DNA of 64,000 nucleotides. Origin: Lathyrus oleraceus. Taxonomy: Eukaryota > Streptophyta > Magnoliopsida > Fabales > Fabaceae. The position numbers and the translations under genes were made by a program. The DNA is taken from positions 18,398,665 to 18,462,664 of the forward strand of contig NC_066583.1 in assembly GCF_024323335.1 (NCBI RefSeq), read 5' to 3'. The stretch's first letter is position 1. Each line of letters begins with the position of its first letter. Positions 58,467 through 64,000 of this stretch are shown here, piece by piece. Below the pieces are notes generated by a model that was not told the DNA's origin, ran no database searches, and saw nothing but the letters and a program-made list of their open reading frames with translations.

Positions 58467-59510
58467 TCTTATTTTCCCTAGTGGGCCTTTCCTAGCGTTG
58501 TTTGTCTATTGTCTACTGTGTGTTATTTATTTATTGCTTTGCATACTTGTCTGCTTGCATTGCATCCTATGTGCGCTTTACTGTTTCATGCATATTGTGC
58601 TGGTTGTGTATCTGTTTCGCTGTTGGGTGGGAGCCATAAGAGGTAAAAGGCCCAATACACAGGCTATGAGTGAACTTTAGGACACCTAGGAATAAAGTGA
58701 TTCATGGGAAGCGGGTGGTCTGGCGCCACTTAGCGGAACATGGTATCACGAGCAGTTCATATTCTGATGGGGTATTATCGTTGCATACACCTGGTGTGCA
58801 TATGATGATAGTTTTGAAAGGATTGTTTATCCTGCACTTCTCTTGACCTTACCCTGGCCTAGATTACACCCGTGAGTGAAGAGGGAATGATTCATTTACA
58901 GGTACTGATGGTGACTTGTTCTGTTGGTGACCGTGTCCTGTTGGTGACTTTTGTTTGGTTCTTGTTGGTGACCGTTGGTTCTGAAGTATGGGTTCTAAGT
59001 CGATGACTGTGTTCTATGGTTCCCGTTCCGAAATCATGCTGAAGTTCTGATCCTGTGCCTCGTGATATACAATCGGCCCGATTTTCTAGAGCAGAGTTTT
59101 GATCTCGTATTACATTCTTCAGTGGGTTTCTCTTCAGACAGTGCAACCTGACAGATATTCAAGCGGATACAGCAATTCTGATTCCCATGTCACTGCATTG
59201 CATCACATCATTTTGCATTCATATCATTTAACACATGTTTATCCATTTCTGTGGGGTTTATATCTTCTTCTTGATTCTAGTCGGGGTTTTTTGGTACTTT
59301 TAAAAGGGATATTTTATCTGATGAGAGATTGGAATCAAGGGGGTAGAATACCTTTGGAATTGATAAACATGTCATTGCATTTGCATATTCATTAGCATGT
59401 CTTGCATAACAGGTACTGCCGTAGTATTCTCAGTTGTTTGGTGTTCCACTAGCAGGATAGCTGACTCAGGCATTCACCGGTACGGTACCCGTAGAAACCA
59501 CCAGAGAGCA
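58467..59510 (+). other. Element G leader, no ORF1
   Basis: About 1 kb without a supported gene. A triplicated phrase CTGTTGGTGAC / CTTGTTGGTGACCG is at about 58921-58975. ACATGTTTATCCAT near 59231 matches the sequence just before ORF1 in F (TCATGTTTATCCAT), and CATAACAG near 59405-59412 matches the position after ORF1. So ORF1 and its surroundings are simply missing between these points. Confidence 0.75.
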
Positions 59511-61700
59511 ATGGAGAGCCTACAAGAAGAGCTCGCCGAGATGAAGATCCGCCTGAACTAATTCATGGATATGGTTCGGGGGGTGGCTCAGGGACATCAA
59601 GAGCTCAGGCAGATGATGCAGAGGAATCCCACCACTGTTCAACCAGAGATGGTAACGGATTCGCCAGCTGGAGAGGTTAACAGACCCAGTGGACCGGGGT
59701 CTATCCCGATCCCACATGGCAACCTTGGTCAACAACCCATCCATGATGATCAGGAGGATCAGTTCCCCTTGCTTCAGGAGGACTTTGGTATGGGCCATGG
59801 TATGGACCCTATGTTTCGGAGACTGGAAGAGAGGTTGAAGGCAGTGGAAGGACAGAATCCTCTGGGAGTAGACGTTGCTGACCTGGGATTGGTCCCAGGC
59901 GTGAGGGTGCCACCGAAATTCAAGGTCCCGATATTTGACAAATACAGTGGCAACTCTTGCCCGAAGACCCATGTGCAAGCCTATTTCCGTAAAATGGTTG
60001 CATACTCCGATGACGAAAAGTTGCTTATGTACTTTTTCCAGGATAGCCTAGCTGGGGCATCCCTGGAATGGTATATGAGGCTGGACAGAGCCCACATCTG
60101 CTGTTGGAGGGATTTGGCTGAGGCTTTTGTGAAGCAGTATCAGTATAATGCAAACATGGCTCCGGACAGAACTCAACTTCAGAATCTGTCTCTTAAAAGT
60201 AATGAGTGTTTCAGAGAATACGCTCAATGCTGGAGGGAGACAGCTTCCCGTGTTCAACCTCCTATGTTGGAAAAGGAAATGACTAATATGTTCATGAACA
60301 CTCTGCCAGGACCTTACTTGGAGCGCCTGGTGGGTTGCAATGCCTCCAACTTTGCTGATGTAGTCTCTACCGGAGAGAGGGTGGAGAATTACCTGAAGAC
60401 ATACAAGATCCAGAGTGGAGGCGGATCTTCATCAGGGGTGAAGAAGCCGTTCATTCAGGGACAAAAGAGGAGAGAAGGGGATGCAAATGCCATATCTTCT
60501 TATCAGAACAGGGGTAACCGGAGAAATAACTTTCAGAACTATCATCAACAACCGTATGTTGCGGCTGTGACCATTCCAGCTGCAGCACCACTACAACAAT
60601 AATAACCACAGCGTCAACCAGCTCAGTACCAACAGCAACAACCGGGTAACAGACCCGCCTATCAACAAAGGCCAAGGACGATGGACCGGCGTTTCGACAC
60701 TCTTCCAATGTCGTACGCTCAACTACTTTCTAGCCTACAACAACTACAACTTGTGCAGTTGCGCACTCTGGCTCCTCCCGTTGGTAGACTTCCGGTGGGT
60801 TACGACGCCAACGCTAGGTGTAGCTTCCACTCTGGGGCACCTGGCCACAATATTGAGAACTACAAAGCTTTTAAGCACGTAGTTCAGGACCTCATAGATT
60901 CAAAGGCCATCGACCTTGCACTGGCTCCTAATGTTATCAACAATCCCATGCCCCAACATGGTGGTGCGAATGTCAATATGATGGAAGGGGAAGCCAGATC
61001 TATCAAGGATGTGTTGAAGCTGAAGACTCCGTTGTTGGATATCAAGGGCTACTTGTTGAAGGCCGATGTTTTCCCCGGTTGTGGGAAAGGTTGTGTGGAT
61101 TGTGCTACTCAGAGTAGAGATTGTTTGAAGCTGCAGCAGGATATCCATGCCTTGCTTGACGAAGGTACCCTCCAGGTTGAAGACTTGTCTGTCCAAGAGT
61201 CTATGGAAGGGGTTGAGAAAGAGGTGTTTGAGGAAGCTACTGATGAATTTGCAGATGTTGTTCCTACTGATTCTGTAATCTGTGATGAGGTATTTAATTT
61301 TTCCAATGTGGTTGATTCTGATGTAATTAAACTTGATTCCGATGTTTCAGATGCTTATGTTTCAATGAATGAGATTTCAGAGTATGATTATGATGTTGCT
61401 ACTATCACCATTTTCTACCCAACTAATCAGATCAATGTACCAGAGGCGCAACCAGTGCCACCAACACGACAATCCACTATGACTATCACAACCCCTGGTC
61501 CTTTACCTTTCGCCAGCGAAAGGGCCATCCCTTGGCATTATGGGGGGAATGTGTACATGCACGATCATGGAGTGGAACAACCACTGAAAATAGAGGGTCA
61601 GAAGTCTGAACTTGAAGTTGAAGGTCCCGCAATGGACAACGTTGGTGGAATCGGGTGATTCACCAAGAGTGGTAGACTGTTTTCACCACCTGTTACCCAA
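59511..61700 (+). pseudogene. gag: Ogre gag (element G)
   Basis: ATG at 59511 (MESLQEELAEMKIRLN) follows HRYGTRRNHQRA, as in F. TAA at 59559 interrupts after 16 codons. The capsid-like part is open: VPIFDKYSGNSCPKTHVQ, YFFQDSLAGASLEWYM, FVKQYQYNANMAPDRTQL. TAATAA at 60600 lies in a Gln-rich region, and C-to-T changes in CAA codons would explain both this and the first stop. The zinc-like motif is CSFHSGAPGHNIENY (60819-60863): the last Cys of F's motif is Tyr here. A 70-residue acidic insert with many Asp/Glu/Val (about 61200-61400) is absent from F. TGA at 61656 precedes FTKSGRLFSPP. Confidence 0.9.
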
Positions 61701-61745
61701 ACTGATAATGCTGATGCCGTAGCGAAAGCCAAAGGCAAGCAAGCT

Positions 61746-62838
61746 ATGAATGAGGGTGCCTCTGTACCCCAAGATGGTTCTGAGCCCACTTTTGCGAATG
61801 ACGTGGACGAGCTCTTGAGAATTATAAAGAAAAGCGACTACAAGGTAGTCGATCAGTTGATTCAGACTCCGTCCAAGATATCTATTCTCTCACTCCTATT
61901 GTGTTCGGAGGCGCACCGGGAGGCACTGCTGAAAGTCCTAAATGCCGCATATGTGCCTCAGGAGATCTCAGTGAACCAATTGGAAGGAATCGTTGCCAAT
62001 GTGCATACAAGCAACGGGTTGGGTTTTACTGATTCTGACTTAACACCAGCTAGACGCAACCATAACAAGGCTTTGCACATCTTGATGGAATGCAGAGACG
62101 CCGTGCTATCTCACGTTCTGGTGGACACGGGTTCCTCTCTCAATGTGCTACCCAAGAGAGCCCTGTCAAGGCTATATGTAGAAGGTTTGGTACTAAAGCC
62201 CTCAGATCTTATCGTGAGAGCTTTTGATGGTTCTAAGAGGTCGGTGTTCGGAGAGGTAGAATTGCCAATTCAGATTGGATCACAAACCTTCAACACCGTC
62301 TTCTTCGTGATGGATATCAGTCCCTCTTATAGTTGCCTATTGGGTCGTCCTTGGATCCACAATGCTGGGGCAGTCTCGTCAACTTTACATCAGAAGGTTA
62401 AATTCTCAGCCAATGGAAGGATTGTCACCGTCTGTGGTGAGGAGGATATTCTGGTCAGTAACTTGTCTACATTCAAGTATGTAGAGGTAGAAGGGGAATT
62501 TCATGAGACTCTGTGTCAGGCCTTTGAGGCAATTCAGATCAAGGACACAACTCCGGTGGAAGAAGTTAAAGTGGGTGCCTCTTTGACATCCTTCAAGCAG
62601 GCACAGGCCTTGGTAGATTTAGGTGTTGCTCCCGGTTGGGCACGTCTGGTGGATTTACCTGTAAAAGAAGACAAGTTTGGGATTGGGTATCAGCCAACTC
62701 TGACTTCTACAACTTCAACACTTCAGACTCGCCAGGGCCCGATTACTTTCTCCAGTGCTGGCATCATTCAGTATGGCCAGGTCTCTGCGGTCAACGATGA
62801 AGATGGGGATAGTGATTGCGACATCGATAACTGGGTGC
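61746..62838 (+). CDS. pol: Ogre aspartic protease (element G)
   Basis: Open over its whole length, unlike F. ELLRIIKKSDYKVVDQL begins the conserved region; VLVDTGSSLNVLPKRAL gives Asp-Thr-Gly at 62124-62132. CLLGRPWIHNAGAVSSTLHQKV and TVCGEEDILVSNLSTFKY follow. It ends with SDCDIDNWV at the point where H begins; the frame runs on by chance for 63 codons inside H's LTR. The first Met (61746) is probably internal, as the protease is a part of Gag-Pol. Confidence 0.9.
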
Positions 62839-64000
62839 TGTCGCATTACGCGAAAAACCGGCGGGAAAAGAAGAAACAACAGAGCCGCCACCGTGCGTTA
62901 TTTATCCCAAAAGAGGGAAAGGAAACGCTCGAAGTAAACCTGGAAAGAACATGGTCTCGCGACCAAAGAGGATGGGTTCGGGAGTCGGTTATGCGAAGGG
63001 AAGGTATTAGCACCCCTACGCATCCGTAGTACTCTACGGGATCCACACACAAAAGGAAGGAAAAATGGTTGCTAAACACTGCTCAAACTCACACACACTG
63101 GCTGAAAGAGACAAAAGAAACTGACTGAAACTGACTCGGCAGGATATCGTATCCTGGGCCTACTTAGTCTATCAGGCATAGACATCAGAGTCGAAGTAGT
63201 TCGGACTGGGGAAACGACACATGCTCGCTAGGATATCGCATCCTATGCATACGTATCTTCTCGGACGAGAGAAGAATCAGAGCATTCGTAGCTCGGCTGA
63301 CACGCACACAAACAAACAAGACACAGGCAAACGTGGAGCCTGAATGCCAATCACTGGACTTACATCAGCATCCGAACCAGAAAACACACACAGGAAACCA
63401 ACTGCCAATCGCTGGACTTATGTCGGACTCCAACCAGAACACACACAAGGGTGGTTAAGACACAAAGGGTTGAAAAAGAAAAAAAAAGGGCGCCCGGAGA
63501 GATCAGCTCAATCTCCTGCCTACATACTTCATCTGGTATGAAGATCAGGGCGATGTAGTTCCCCTACGCAGGGATAAAGGATCTAGCCTAACCAGATAAC
63601 AGAGGGAGACACAACTCTAGGGAGACTACGACTCGAGCCTAGATGTTGTCATGCAAAGTCAACCCTAAGTTAAGGTTTCTAGCTAAATGGCACAAGGGCC
63701 AACCTATCCTAGACAAGGCTTGCACAGGAAGCAAGGGGGGTCTCGATTGCAACTAGGGCAAGAGAAAGGGGAGGTCTCAATTGCAACTAGGGCAAGAGAA
63801 AGGGGAGGTCTCAATCGCAACGAGGGCGAGAGAAAAGAATATCTCAGTCACAACAGGGGTGAGAGAAAAGAAGTTAGATGTTAGTGGTTAGTCAAACTCG
63901 ACAAGACATCGCATCTCGTGCCTACGTATCTCATCTGAACATGAGAATCAGAGTTGCCGTAGTTCGGCCAAACAACTCTAAGCATGGCTCACACAGGGAG
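62839..64000 (-). repeat. Element H: 3' part of an inverted Ogre LTR, continuing past the window
   Basis: On the plus strand it begins TGTCGCATTACG, the reverse complement of an LTR 3' end (CGTAATGCGACA). Reading minus-strand, it carries the same order as F's LTR: TGGCGGCTCT echo (62881-62890), GCTAATACCTTCCC block (about 62999-63012), and TACGTAGGC-like modules (63151-63290) with CTAGCGAGCA. It differs from F's LTR by many substitutions and is therefore a separate family or old copy. The 5 bp before it, GGTGC, are the expected target-site duplication. The first protein-like stretch (to 63029) is readthrough from G. Confidence 0.87.
63737..63872. repeat. 34-bp minisatellite in the LTR of element H
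   Basis: Four units of 34 bp, each with GGTCTCRATYGCAAC, AGGGC and GAGAAAGG. Units 1 and 2 are almost identical; units 3 and 4 are increasingly changed (the fourth reads ATCTCAGTCACAAC). Confidence 0.85.

Larger units (their letters stand above)
55291..62838 (+). mobile_element. Element G: Ogre-like element without ORF1, 5' two thirds
   Basis: Starts with an LTR (TGTAATACCCC...TTGCGACA, 55291-58446), followed by a primer-binding site, leader, gag and protease. The element is cut by H at 62839, just after the DIDNW end of the protease region, so the intron, RT and integrase lie beyond H and outside the window. There is no ORF1 between leader and gag. Gag and protease are about as long as in F and carry four in-frame stop positions. 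Inserted in E's protease after CTTCC. Confidence 0.9.

Noticed and set aside
1..64000. Host protein-coding gene, tRNA or rRNA gene
   Set aside because: Every recognisable motif belongs to a retrotransposon; no exon-like or tRNA-like sequence was seen by reading. A proper tRNA scan and gene prediction were not possible here.

Overview
The window is plant nuclear repeat DNA, almost certainly from a large-genome legume. The best guess is tribe Fabeae (the pea, vetch, grass-pea and lentil group), because most of it is Ogre-type (Ty3/gypsy, Tat lineage) retrotransposon: LTRs of 3-5 kb, an extra ORF1 before gag, a probable intron between protease and reverse transcriptase, and a second RNase H. Two SIRE/Maximus-type Ty1/copia elements are also present. 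The species cannot be fixed from this sequence. I see no host gene, tRNA, rRNA or CRISPR array. Essentially every base can be assigned to one of nine nested elements, called A-H and S here.

Layout. A (+): 3' internal end with tandem repeats (1-948) and 3' LTR (949-4348), inserted in B. B (-): copia remnant, gag to integrase (4349-6923), also cut by C. C (+): Ogre-like 5' LTR (6924-11613), broken ORF1 and truncated gag, ending near 14737. D (-): an element of the same family as C, with ORF1 fragment 14738-15507, leader and LTR 24368-28901; C and D meet tail to tail. S (+): a complete-ended copia element inside D (16050-24039, LTRs 1182 bp) that has lost integrase and reverse transcriptase but keeps a long open protease/envelope-like frame. 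E (-): old Ogre-like pol that hosts D, F and G; pieces at 28902-29213 and 51771-55290. F (+): complete Ogre, 29214-51765, TSD GTATG, LTRs of 4852 bp differing at about 100 positions by hand count. G (+): Ogre-like, from 55291, inserted in E's protease; LTR 55291-58446, no ORF1, gag-protease to 62838. H (-): an Ogre LTR from 62839 to past the window end, inserted in G.

How the genes work together. In F, one transcript would start at the LTR TATA box (30464) and be primed for reverse transcription at 34068. ORF1 (role unknown), gag, protease, RT-RNase H, a second RNase H and integrase follow in order. A 3' untranslated region with a 105-bp tandem array and the polypurine tract come next. Scattered stops and one frameshift make F non-autonomous as sequenced, though young.

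Most notable observations: (1) S carries an uninterrupted 1022-codon frame running from protease through an eroded RNase H remnant into an envelope-like protein, with the polymerase deleted. (2) Each Ogre-type LTR here carries a 10-nt echo of its own primer-binding site about 57-75 nt upstream of the real one. (3) C and D form a large inverted-repeat junction with unrelated flanks. (4) G's LTR has a tandem duplication that doubles the promoter. None is a proven new system; the LTR primer-site echo is the best candidate for something not widely described.
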